This document shows, in pieces, positions 45,859-56,874 of a stretch of DNA of 64,000 nucleotides. The translations under genes and the position numbers were made by a program. Where the stretch lies: positions 20,198,501 through 20,262,500 of the forward strand of contig CM053794.1 of the NCBI GenBank assembly GCA_028671895.1, in the 5' to 3' direction. Numbering within the stretch: position 1 is the first letter of the stretch; each line of letters starts with the position of its first letter. Source of the stretch: Oenanthe sinensis. Taxonomy: Eukaryota; Streptophyta; Magnoliopsida; Apiales; Apiaceae. The notes beneath the pieces are model-generated. The model saw only the letters and a list, made by a program, of their open reading frames with translations. It was not told the DNA's origin and searched no databases.

Positions 45859-46446
45859 GAGCATTCTCATTGGATCCCCTATACACGTCTCATCCCTATT
45901 TTTTAGGGATTTGTAGTATTTTGGTCAAAATTTGCTCTCCATCCGGAACCCCAAAATGAGGTTTAGTTTAGTTTTAGGGACTAAAACTAAATTCCCATAT
46001 TTGATGTTTCACTATCCATCCATCCCTGTATTCATTCCCCGTCTCATTAAATACTCTTTTATCTCATAATTTTTATTCTTTTAACTCTTACACATATATT
46101 AACATTTTAAATAAATAATAATAATAATAATACAATATTTTTTAAATTTCCATTTTTTTATAAAATTTAAATTTTAAACTTTTTATCAATTGCTAACAAA
46201 AATTTGAAAAAAATTCAAAAAAATAAATGTGATAAAAAAATATGAAATGGAGAAAATATATAATAAGATAAAAATTTATAGTTAAAATTATAAATGAAAG
46301 AAAAGAAAAATTAATAAAAATGAGAATGGGGAATGGGATATAATAAATTTTTAAAAGATAAATAAAATTTAGAAATAATTTTAGGAAATTACTACTTTTA
46401 GTATGAATTTGGGGATGGGAATGGGGAACCCAATGTGAATGCTCTA
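45859..46446. mobile_element. second MITE with ggagcattctcattgg ends
   Basis: The left end reads ggagcattctcattggatccc; the right end in reverse reads gagcattcacattgggttccc. It follows the previous MITE directly, with cta between them. The interior is AT-rich with ggggatgggaatgggga-type subterminal blocks. No ORF. The minus-strand ORF at 46193-46501 is low-complexity reading of the AT-rich core. Confidence 0.6.
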
Positions 46447-47418
46447 AGAACGAGAAACTCCAATCGGTTCCCCTAAAATATAGTAAAATAATGGTATGCA
46501 ACTGTACTCTAAATTTCTTATGGCTAACATTTTTGTATGTACTGTACTCTAAATTTCTTTTAGAAGAGAAGTTTCAAGTTGCATGCATGAAACTGACGAT
46601 CTTGTGAAATTTTTAATTATCAGGTATCAGTATGGTCCAATATCCAGAGCATTTCACTTATTGCCCGAGCTGCTTTCTTTTTCTTAATTTTTTTTAAATT
46701 CAGCATACGCGGCAATGTAAAATGTTGCATCATATATGATAGTCAGAGAAGTCCATGATAACATTTTCCAAACCCTTCTTATTTGAGACTCCTCCTTATC
46801 TTTTAGTACCAATGAATTCACAAATCAACATCTGTTCAAAGTCTGCCATATAAATATCTCGGGGCTTTTAGTCATAAAGGATCAATTTTACAAGCCGGAA
46901 ACTTTACAGCTATGTCCACCAAGGCAGGATTAAACTCTTAAGAGCAATTAGTACAGTGTGATCCTAAAAGGCTACAGATATCAAGTTCAACTCAATTTCT
47001 ATATGCTACCATTATATTTGAAATGGGCCAAAGCTTGTCTTCTGGGGTGGTGTTATGTTTAAGAAAATGACCAGAGAGGAAAATGTGTGAAATCATGCAA
47101 ACATCCAGACGAAGCCACAGTTGTGACTTATTCTTTCAGTTCATTTTCTCTTTTCAAGATGATAAAGTTGGCAACGTTTTACCATAACTGTTCGATATGA
47201 AACGGAATAGCAAATATGTTAACAGAGCTTATTTACTAACTTGTATCCTCGCATCCATTGCTGAAATCACAACCCATATAGATTGAACTCAGACCCAACA
47301 ACATTTATAATTTAGAAGAAGAAAGAAGCAAAATATAGTTTTGCAAAATAAAGCAAAAGACCATTACGCAAAGCTACCAAAATAGGCAATCAGCTCATGC
47401 ATTATTCATCCTTGCCCA
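46447..47418. other. intergenic sequence, no gene seen
   Basis: No convincing ORF or repeat. The end near 47400 may be the 3' untranslated region of the minus-strand NDUFB10-type gene. Confidence 0.35.
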
Positions 47419-50239
47419 TTATATATGTAAGCAGCTGCTGGCATATCCAATAACACCTGCAAGAAAAACTAATCTGTATTACCATACTGATATAATCTAT
47501 TATATCTATTAAATAATATAGTGCACCTAGTTTAAGAAGCGTATCTCAGAGATAACATCTCTCAGCTAACATTTAGGATATGTGTATGACATGTGTAGAC
47601 ATAAGTTCAAAATACACACAATAGGTAGGCTTATGTAGCATCCAATATGGTGGGCAAGTAAGAAGAACGAAAAATTAAGCAAGATTATCGTTATTCTATT
47701 TCATTTACACAATGGTCTTCATTCATTTTCTCATTTACAACTTTTCCCCATCCTGATGAACATTTCATCATTTAGATCTAAATCAAGCTGAAAAAACGTC
47801 ACCAAGAAGTTTCAGTTACCTCAAAAGTCAAAACTGATTAGTTGAGGAATCAGTATTCGGTACATACAAACAAAACAGCCCAAAATGAAAGACAACAAAC
47901 CACAGATAAGTTGATTAAAATCAGCTAAGGGGTTCAAATAATGATCATGGTTCTTGGACTAGTCGCTACTAGTTGAGAAGTCGTTTTTCTTGGGTCGCCT
48001 AGAACAATCGACTGACTGTTGCGACTGGTTGAACTAAATCCTCACCTAGAACAATCGACTGACTGTTGCGACTGGTTGAACTAAATCCTATTTTTACTTC
48101 TTAGGTTTAAAAACTGTTGTGGCTGAGGATAGTGGAGATGAGAGAAAGAAGAAAAACATTAATCATCAGTCATCTCTGCCAGCAGACTTGTCAACTCAGA
48201 TCCAAAAGTGTCTGTATATGTGTGTGTGCATGTATAATTATACAACTATCTGTATATAGTATATGTATATATCTATACGCAAGAGGCATTTTAGTAGTCA
48301 ATTACTGATTATTTAAAAGGAATAGAAATAAATTATTTAATAAAAACAGGTTCTTTAATAAAATTTTAATTTTTTATAAAATATAAATAAATTATTGTTC
48401 TCTCATTTAGTTTTATAAACATAACACGTTAACTTTAAACTTTTCTTTAAAAAAATAGCATTAGTGTTGAATGTTTTTTTTATAAATTACTTGAAGTGTA
48501 TACATGTATAATTCATTATTTTCAACTTGTCGACTAGTCGTCAACTAGTCTGAGCTAGCCATAGACTGTAAAGTATAAACCCACAATGAAATTTTGCAAG
48601 TCTTTCACGGTTTTTACGTCAATGAGTCTCATGATTATGTACTCGACGATATTGTTCTGCATATATTAGAATAGTTGGATCATCAATTATATGCTATACA
48701 TGTTTACAAAGAACATATGCTAATCATATATTAGTGCCCTGGTAAAACTTAGTTGTAGCCATATTAGTAACAAACTAACAATAGAATGTAATAGATAACT
48801 TTAAAACGAAAAGCTTAAGGTTCATTTAACTAAGTTCTTTTCCTAACTTACAAATCTTACATGTTTAAAGTTCAAATCCATTGCTGAAAGTACCTGTTAG
48901 CTACATTTTCTTAGTTAAAATTGGAAGTAAAAAAAAAAAAGGTACGTTTGACTAACTTACAAGTCTTACATGTTTAAAGTTCAAATCCATTGCTGAAAGT
49001 ACCTGTTAGCTACATTTTCTTAGTTAAAATTGGAAGTAAAAAAAAAGCTTAGCCCAAGGGCTTCATAGCTTCTTCTGAAACTCCCGAACTGTTTCTCGTA
49101 GAACTTATGATATACCCAGGGACGAACCATTACTCTCTTCTTTTTCATCCCATGTAGGGAGTAACTCAGAATTTATTGAAATTCATCAAAATCTAACATG
49201 TATGCCTAAGTTACAAGGGTAAAGAAAACCTTTTATACAAACTTAGAAGTTAGTTTTTTTGATTACACCATTTTTTTAAGACTTTGTAGGAGGCTAGTTG
49301 AATACCTACATATTTAAAATGCAAAAAAAAAAACTATGTAAACTAAACTAACAAAGAGGCTTTCAGTTACATACACCCCCCCCCTTTAATCTTAACAAAG
49401 TTTGTTACCACATTGTTCTAAAACAATTAAAGCTTATAATATACAACCAAGCTTTCTTGTAAACTATCAGAGCTTCTACTTTCAAACTGAAGCTGCATTC
49501 CATAGCATGTTATACACCACACACTAAAATTGATAAAAGAAGAATTAATACTCTCTTCCTAACTCAAAAGTTTTCATACGGTACTTCCACATTCGAAAAT
49601 ATAATATCCGGTATCTCCAACATAAAGGTCACCAAACTCCTTATCCTATCTTTAACCAAATCTCCAACTTAAACCCCGAGAAAAAATAAAACTTCCTCAA
49701 TTCCATTTTCCTCCTTCCGGAAATCCTAAATCAAGATCTCACACTAATAAAGTACCGATCTTTCCTTCATCAATTCAACATTCCAAAACAAAAAATCAAA
49801 ACAAACCATTATTAAAAACAACCCCTAAGTTCCGAAAAAACAAAAATTACCTCCACAGCAACCTTAGGACCTGTTCACCATAAAAAAAAAAACATCAACT
49901 CAGACACATCTATACATACACACATACTCACATACACACAAAACCAAGATTCTTACCATGTTGATCAGGATGGCGACCATCTTTACCCCAACCAATACCA
50001 CGAGTAGAATCTATGTATTGTTGAACAAGACGCTTACATTTCTGTAAATGATTAACCCCTTCAATTCTGTAACACCAACGTAGCTTCTCACGAATGATCT
50101 TTGAGGTTTCAATGTCTATCAATTTCTCTCTGACTATGTGTTCTCTCATTTCAAGCATTGCAACTGAGTCTTTTTATGGGTTCTCCGGGTCGAAATCTGG
50201 TGGGGATTCATCGAACTCTACGCTTTTCTTCCGACCCAT
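47419..50239 (-). CDS. mitochondrial complex I subunit NDUFB10/PDSW-type gene with early stop
   Basis: Exon 1 is 50239-49957. It begins MGRKKSVEFDESPPDFDPEN, has TAA as codon 22, then reads MLEMREHIVREK, CYRIEGVNHLQKC and LVQQYIDSTRGIGWGKD. These match the plant complex I beta-subcomplex subunit 10, an accessory subunit of the membrane arm held by CHCH-like cysteines. A GT donor follows at 49956. A candidate last exon at 47456-47419 (after ...ttgcag) adds GVIGYASSCLHI and a stop in phase; this exon is uncertain. The intron would be about 2.5 kb and repeat-bearing. The stop stands where the family has Tyr (NPYKD), a one-base change. Translation could restart at the in-frame Met of MLEMREH (50158). 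Either a damaged allele, a pseudogene copy or a base error. Confidence 0.75.
47950..48560. repeat. region bounded by gactagtcg-type inverted ends
   Basis: The left has ggactagtcgctactagttg (47954-47974). The right has gtcgactagtcgtcaactag (48528-48549), its approximate inverse. Subterminal repeats of the gact-agtcg kind and the tandem duplication at 47998 suggest a small DNA transposon. No target duplication was found. Confidence 0.35.
47998..48089. repeat. tandem duplication, 45-bp unit, period 47
   Basis: Two identical copies of cctagaacaatcgactgact... (47998-48042 and 48045-48089), inside the presumed NDUFB10 intron. Identity implies recent origin. Confidence 0.9.
48845..49046. repeat. 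tandem duplication, about 95-bp unit, period 109
   Basis: aacttacaa[a/g]tcttacatg... to ...ggaagtaaaaaaaa occurs at 48845-48940 and again at 48954-49046 with almost no differences. A poly(A) tract separates the copies, so slippage at the A-run is a simple origin. It lies in the presumed intron. Confidence 0.85.
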
Positions 50240-50930
50240 TTCTTGATTTTCGAAATGATGAAATGTTGAGATTGTGAGAGTCAAGACTTCTGTGGTGTTG
50301 TCTATTTAGAATCAATATTTGTAAATCCACCCCTTAAGTTTTGTAAATGTACAAGGACCCAATTTTGTAAAAAGCAGGGGCTATAATATCAGATACGACT
50401 CAAAATTGATCCGATTCACAACCCGATTTATTTAGATAAAATCCGAATGTGACTTGATAAATTCGAAGTGACATGATACTAAAATTTTATATCCGAATAT
50501 TGAAATATTCTTTTTTTTAACTTTAAGTGATTTTAACTTAACGGGAAATTGATTTATTTTTGAATACGAACCGACGTGAACCCAAAATCAACACCCTTAA
50601 TAAAAAGTATCATTTGCCTGTGGGATCATTTTTTAAAATTGAATAAACAAAATATCTTATTGGGATTAATCAAAAAATTAATCATCAAATCTAGAAAATA
50701 GTAAGATTTAAAAAAATAGATGGTACAAATTTTTAAATTATTTTTTAATTCTCAGAGCTTTTTAATAATTTTTAAATTTGGCACATGTTTGAAAAAAATT
50801 AATTTATAATGATGTAAAAACTATTATTTATTAATTTTTTAATTGATTAAAGTTTAATTCTTTACTAGTTATGGTCAATTAATGGTAACCATTAATTATA
50901 TTGTGCAACTTGGAATGTGCAAAATGCAGA
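50240..50930. other. 5' flank of the NDUFB10-type gene, otherwise unassigned
   Basis: The first 60 bases are the likely 5' leader. The remainder is AT-rich and has no ORF or repeat boundary that I can support. Confidence 0.3.
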
Positions 50931-50933
50931 TGA

Positions 50934-51664
50934 TGTTCAACCCAGGTCACACATCGAGAAGATAAAAAAATTATTTTAAATATAAATAGCCAAAATAACT
51001 CCATTAAGATGAGGCTTTTTGGAAGTGCTTAAAAACAAATATGTGCGGGCTTGGCTCTTGGTCCAAAACGGACAATATCATACTAATTGTGGGTTAAGGG
51101 TGTGCTGTGCGGCCCAACAAGTAGTATCAAACCTGAATCTTAAGAAGTTAATCCCAGGGTTGGGCTGCAGTTGAGATGTTGTGGGATTCTCGTACATAAC
51201 CTACCTCACGAGCAATCCAACTCATATGATTGCCTTTTCCTCTTCTTATTCTGAAGTTGGGGTTGATCCCTACAATGGTTTCGCTTCCAAAAGTGCTTTT
51301 TCGAAGTCCCGGAGAGGATGAACTGCGGTTAAAGATCTTGTTTTGCGGCATGTGTCGAAAGTCTTCCTAACACGGTGGTGGTGGTCAAGCGGTGTGTCTC
51401 GCAAGAAGAGTGGCCACATATCAATAGCGACGGTATAAGGGTTACAGGATTAGATTCTTGGAATGAGGGGAGATTGTAAAGTATGTTCAACCCAAGTCCC
51501 ATATCGAGAATATAAAGAAGATTTATCTTGAATATAAATCGCTAAAATAAGTCCGATTTAGCCTTTAGGAGGTGCCCAAAAATAAATCTGTGCGGACTTG
51601 ACTTTTGGCCCAAAGCAAATTATCATACTAATGTGGGGTTAAAGGTGTGTTGCACGACCAAACA
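50934..51664 (+). mobile_element. TRIM-like miniature LTR retrotransposon
   Basis: Two direct repeats, 50934-51119 and 51484-51664, both begin TGTTCAACCC and end AACA/AAACA. The internal 364 bp starts with a degenerate primer site (agtatcaaacc versus the canonical tggtatcagag) and ends with a purine tract (gaggggagattgtaaag). It has no coding capacity. Short LTRs around a coding-free core define TRIM elements. The repeats differ at many sites, so it is old. No target duplication was found. Confidence 0.65.
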
Positions 51665-51816
51665 TAAAAATCAAGTGGAACCTTCTTTCAAGGGTTAAAT
51701 GGAGTTTTGGTCACTCAACTAACTACTAATTTTCAATTGGGTCATTCATGTTAAAATTATTAATGCATTTCCATAAGTTTCTCGTAAATAAATAAGATTC
51801 ATTTACTAAGGATGTA

Positions 51817-51989
51817 TGTTGGTCAATCAAGAGAATTCTAGAGAGTCTTTAGAGTTCTCAGCTCAACTATAAATTAATCTATGTACTCATTCTGATGTAT
51901 CTATGAAAAACATAAATATAAAACTTCTTCTCCTTCTAGTCTTGTTTTATATTAACAACTACCATAATAATTCTTCCGTCAGATCAACA
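51817..51989 (+). repeat. short 5' LTR of a second copia type (173 bp)
   Basis: Runs from TGTTGGTCAATC to ATCAACA, immediately followed by gTGGCATCAGAGCC, one base off the initiator Met tRNA primer site. A short LTR with this primer site fits small copia lineages such as Ale/Retrofit. Confidence 0.65.
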
Positions 51990-52007
51990 GTGGCATCAGA
52001 GCCATAG

Positions 52008-52398
52008 ATGGGCATTGAAAATTTTATCATGAATAATATTGTAGCCTATAATATTCCAATTCATGCCTTTGATGGGGAAAACTATGATTTTTGGAGTATC
52101 CGAATGAAGACATATCTTCAAGTACAAAATCTATGGAATATCGTAGAGACTAGTTATACAATTCCAGATGATGTGGAGTCGTTGCCTCAAAATCAGCGAG
52201 ACATATTGAACAAAAATATAACCAGGAATATTGTTGCACTTGTCTATATACAGCAAACATCAACACCTTCTATTTTTCCAAGGATCATGGGAGCTAGAAC
52301 AGCAAAGAGTCATGGTCTATTCTATTGAAAGAATTCCAAGGAACTACAAAGGTACGATCAGTGAAACTTCAGATCCTACGAAGAGATTTCGAAGGAGA
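52008..52398 (+). pseudogene. truncated copia gag (UBN2-type), second copia element
   Basis: Starts at ATG 52008, just after the primer site. The capsid-type motifs are FDGENYDFWSIRMKTYLQ and LVYIQQ followed by IFPRIMG. A frameshift near 52305 moves the reading to KEFQGTTKVRSVKLQILRRD, the normal continuation of this domain. About 130 codons remain. The sequence then switches to outer-family 3' sequence at about 52400. No pol follows. Confidence 0.75.
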
Positions 52399-52399
52399 A

Positions 52400-53692
52400 G
52401 AAGGCTCAAAGCAAGGGAAGCTCAAGCAAAATATGAAAATTTGCTTAGTCTAGAGGAGTGTTAACTTGAGAAATTTGTACTTGTAATTTTTCATGAATAT
52501 TTTTTTTGTACAAACACTTCAGTTGTGTTAATTGAGTTAGCATCTGCAATTTACTTTGAATTTGTCTTTATTTTACATAAAAACAAATTGGGGAGATTGT
52601 TAGGAATTGTGATGTAATCAACTAGATTTACTTAGTTTTAATTTACAAAGAACTAAGTAAAATGTACTTTCATATGGATATTGACAATTTGTTTAGTCAG
52701 ACACTTGAAACAGTATGTTAACATAGCACAAATAGGTGATAGTACGTTTAATAGTTACTGTCTTGTATAAATGTAATAACTTGATCCATGAAGTAGAAGT
52801 TCACAAAGTGTTCATGCACAACATGGTTCAAAACCACGACAGTAACATTCAACACTCGAGTCTATGACAGCATATTCAAGTGACAACACAAAGGAACAGG
52901 CGACAACAACTATTCCGTTGACAATAAACTTGGCGGAGAATGAAGATATGAAGGCAGCAAGTTTATTGCAGCATCATTGGCGGAGATAGTTGACAGTAGC
53001 ATTGAAGACATCATGTTTTGGATGGACTTTAAGGCATGACAGTAAAGTATGCGGAGCCGAAAATACTGTCACCAAAGAGGAGCTAAAAGTTGACAGTAAA
53101 CTTTTAGTGAAGTTGACAGTTTGTTCCATGCAGCAGACTGAGATAGTGAAAACACAAAGAATGATTTGGACATTACTATCTAGTTTGTCAAGTCTACTAC
53201 TGCAACTTGGGAGAAGACAAACAAAAGATAAAGCGTGTTCAAAGAGTCAATGATTTATGTACATCTTAGAATAACTTTATCTACAAATGGAATGAAGACA
53301 AGGTTGAACAAGAAAAGCAAAGTTTCTATTTCAAGCTTTATTCTAGGACAAAGAAAAAGTGCATCTGTAAGTGAGATATGTGTTTCAGTATAAATACACA
53401 TATCTCACAAGTACTTTTTCTTATGCAACTGAGCTAGGTTTTCTCTCAAGCATAGAAACATTAACAAATCTTATTGTTTTTATTGAAGCTGGAATTCAAA
53501 TTCCAGTCAATTGTAGCAAACACAAAAATAATAAAATTATTTTGAAAAGTTAAACACTGCCTTCTTTATCTGCTTTAATTGTTTGCATATCAAACTTGAA
53601 CAATTATATTTCTTGTTGTTATTAGCAAGAAATTATCATAATTAGTTAAGTTTCATTCAACCCCTCCTTCTGCAACACTTATCTTACTTACA
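52400..53692 (+). mobile_element. 3' end of an outer-family Sirevirus-like element (3' tail, PPT, LTR)
   Basis: 52470-52597 matches the reverse of 3606-3735 in order, including the polypurine tract (aaattggggagat). An LTR follows at 52598-53692 that resembles the outer LTRs (tgttaggaattg start, ctgcaacac near the end). It carries the same motif family: ttgacagt copies near 52990, 53092 and 53116, and gtatgcggag as in the outer LTR. Its orientation is opposite to the outer element. The 5' part is absent, replaced by the copia gag fragment. ORFs at 52990 and 53371 are LTR shadows. Confidence 0.8.
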
Positions 53693-55081
53693 TTCACCAA
53701 TAAGTCGGTCTATCATTTTTTCTTTAGATCTCTCATACAATCATTTTTATAAGACTTACAATTAGAATATTTACTAATTAGAAGATAAGTAGTAATTAAA
53801 ATCCTAATTAAAATGTAATTATTAATTTCATTAGACTTTTAATTAGAGTAAGTTAATATTTCTTTATAAGACTCTTAATTAGAGAGCAAGTAGTAATTAG
53901 AGTCTTACTTGAAGGAAAATAGAAATTTATATAAATTTTTAATATATAAAGTCTAGAAAAATTAGAAAAATAGCTTCGAGCGATTTGAAGGCGCATGGAA
54001 ATTCTCCCTTATTATATACATACTAGTCGACTAAGCCGCGCTGTGCAGCGGCTCGATAATATTTACTAAATTTATTAAAAATTACATGGAGTTAATTTTA
54101 TAATTTAGGAAAAAAATTATCAAATAAATAATTATAAACCGACTTTAAGAATATACATTTTACTCTTACAATAATATATAAATTAGTCAAAGTAATATTT
54201 TGTAAATTAATTGTTAAATAAATAATTAATCATTTTATATATATAAAAATGTGAAATAGTTAAATATTACTAAACTAAAGTGGGCTGGAAATTAAATATG
54301 TTTCTATCATCAATATGATAAAACAACTGATATCATTTAAAACAACACTTAAAAGTTTCTCACATATTTTTTATGCCGTTTTTAATTTGATTGTCCACCC
54401 AATAAAAAATAAAAATGAACTGAATTATCTTAAATCCTATTATATATATAATCATTTTTGATATTCCTCAAAATTCAAGTGAGCTTACCATTTAAAAATA
54501 ATAATATCGATTATTAATTTTTAACATTTAACACATTTTTTCTAATTGAGTCGTTCTCTTTTTAAACATTTCTTGGACGAATGAGCCGTTTTATCATTAT
54601 TTTTTTAGATCTCACGTATATTCTACATCGACAACATATTAAACAAATTTTAACAATTATTACGTTTTTCCTTACTAAGTCGCTTTCTAGTCAAACATAT
54701 TTTTCGCCAATGAGTCCCTCTATCGTATTTCTTTATCTTTCATAAGATTATTTTTATTATAGAATAAGTTAACTTGTATTTAATAAATTTTACTTTTATT
54801 AAACATACAATTAGAATATCTTAATATTTAATAATTAGAATTCTAATTAGAAGATAAAAAGTAATTGAAATACTAAATAGGAGGTAAGCACTAGTATATG
54901 AGTATTATATTTTAACAATTATCACGGTCTTACTTATTGAACCGCTTTCTTGTTAAACACATTTCTCATCAATGAGTCATTCTATAATTTTTCTTTAATC
55001 TCTCATAAAATTATTTTTATTAGATAATAAGTCAACTTATATTTTGTAAATTATACTTTTATAACACTTACAATTAGTATA
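53693..55081. repeat. AT-rich diverged repeats flanking LTRs, with Helitron 3'-end-like motif
   Basis: Units containing 'aatgagtc[cg]..tctat' followed by 'tttctttaatctctcataaaattatttttat' and 'cacttacaattag' recur near 53700, 54570, 54700 and 54970. At 54023-54052 the minus strand reads a hairpin (agccgc...gcggct) then CTAG followed by T, the form of a Helitron 3' terminus. The 5' end of that element was not found. No gene is present. Confidence 0.45.
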
Positions 55082-56874
55082 TGTTGGTAAGATTATGAAC
55101 ATGTATGAATAGTAATCATGATAACTCAACACTATAACATGATAAGTAAATAATACTATGTCTACACGGAAATCAAGAAGAAATGAAGAGAAGACAAATA
55201 CAGTTAATCAAGACATTAGAAAAAAATTTGAAGTCTACTACAGGTCACTAAGAGAAGTTCATTAATATATTCATGCCTCAATGAAGAATTATGTGTAAAG
55301 ACTTTCAGGGTTTCAGAAGTGTTAAAGATTCAGTATAAAAGTGTCACTAGAAGATTTCAGTGTATAAGCATTGATTGAAGATAGACAGTGTTCGAAACAT
55401 AAGAATCTAGAAGAATTGAAGACATGGTAAAGACAAAGGTTAAAGAAGACAGCTGCAGTCTTGAAGTTATACTCACTGAAAGAAGTTCGTTTATATGTTC
55501 AAGCGTCAGTGAAGAACAGAGAATGAAGTATTCAAGATTGTGGTAGTAATGAAGACGTTGTTTAAGTAGCAGAAAAGATTATAGTGAAAGTACTATGTTT
55601 ATTGACAGTCAGTGTTCAAAACAATGAAGTTGCTGCAAACTTAACAATGCACGTAAGACAATAATACGAAGACCTGGATCGAAGTTAGTCGTCTCTGAAC
55701 CAGACCGGTTGCTGCAAACTTAACAATGCACGTTAGCGGTTCGTGAAAGGAATCTGAGTATTATCTTTAACAGAATTGTTAAGTTGAAGATCGTACTTGG
55801 AAAGAACGTTTATTTATTAAGGTACGAAAAGTGATTTGTAGAGGTTACAGCTAATCAACTAAACAACTCAAAAGGTGCAGGGTGCAAAGTGTCACAACCT
55901 TGATATAAAAAGTGAAAGTTTCTGAACTACAGTCGAAGAACGGAAACAGCTCAGGGTACAGGGTATAATGTGACAAGACTTTGGTACGAGAAACAGAAGT
56001 AGGTGAACTTCAGTCAAAGGGTGAATAGAGGGTCAAAGTACAGTGATCAAATTGCACTTTGACAATGTATAAATCACATCTAAATCAATCATCACCTCGG
56101 AGCGCCCGAAAGATTTTCCATATATTCATTCAATTGGTTGTTCAATGCGCCTCCCATATAAGATGTATCCAATGCTAAAAGCGCCCCCAAGAATCTAAAG
56201 CTTCAAGCGCCTCCAAGGAACACAAGCTCCAGGCGCCCCCAAGATTTTAGTGATTAAGCCCCCAAGCTCAGCCAATCAAATTCAAGTAGCCTACTTTATT
56301 AAACTCAAGTCCACACTATAAATATAGGACATCCCTTCATTTCGAAGGGGGTCTTCTAAAACACAAAATATTAGAGAGCATCACTCATGGTCGGAAGCAA
56401 GAAAGAATAATTTATATACACTCATACTTTGCGTCCGGTTAAATATTGGAACCCGGTTCTTTAAAGAAAAATGATTAGGACTCCTAAACATTACTCTTTA
56501 TAGACTCAGTTTTTCATTGTACTAATTTAGATATATTTGTATATGAATTGAGCCTTATATTTTTGTGTTAGTAACGAAGAGCTCATTTTGTTCGTCGGGA
56601 ACCGGTTATATTTTTAACTGGGTGTAGCAACCTCCGGGTATATATATAAAAGATATATTCTCCGAATCTTGTCCCGTTTATTTACTTGCTAATTTTCTTG
56701 AACCAAATTGATTTATCCGGACACACAGAAAATTAGTAAGCAGCTCCTCTAAACACTACAAATAGCCAAACTCACTCTGGAACAATAATTTATTTATCCG
56801 CAAATTCCGAAAAGAATTTAAATTATTGTTAGTATCATATTCAACCCTCTTCTACGATACTTAGGGACCTAATA
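55082..56874 (+). repeat. LTR of a third Sirevirus-like family, related to the inner one (about 1.8 kb)
   Basis: Starts TGTTGGTAAG. The end, tattcaaccctcttctacgat, then aattgatatcagag, is the inner LTR end and primer site with a few changes. Shared phrases include actgaaagaagttc, aaccagaccggttg and gttcaagc. Unlike the inner LTR it carries a gcgcccccaag motif cluster (56100-56275). No second LTR is visible downstream in this window, and the internal part is short. Confidence 0.7.
56095..56275 (+). promoter_or_regulatory. cluster of gcgcc(c/t)ccaag motifs in the third-family LTR
   Basis: At least five related copies (56101, 56149, 56181, 56208, 56232) of a GC-rich 11-mer in otherwise AT-rich sequence. 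This stands in the place where the outer and inner LTRs carry their own motif clusters. Function unknown. Confidence 0.5.

Noticed and set aside
49371..49384. Run of C with flanking A runs, considered a regulatory site
   Set aside because: A simple homopolymer in intron sequence with nothing else to support a function.
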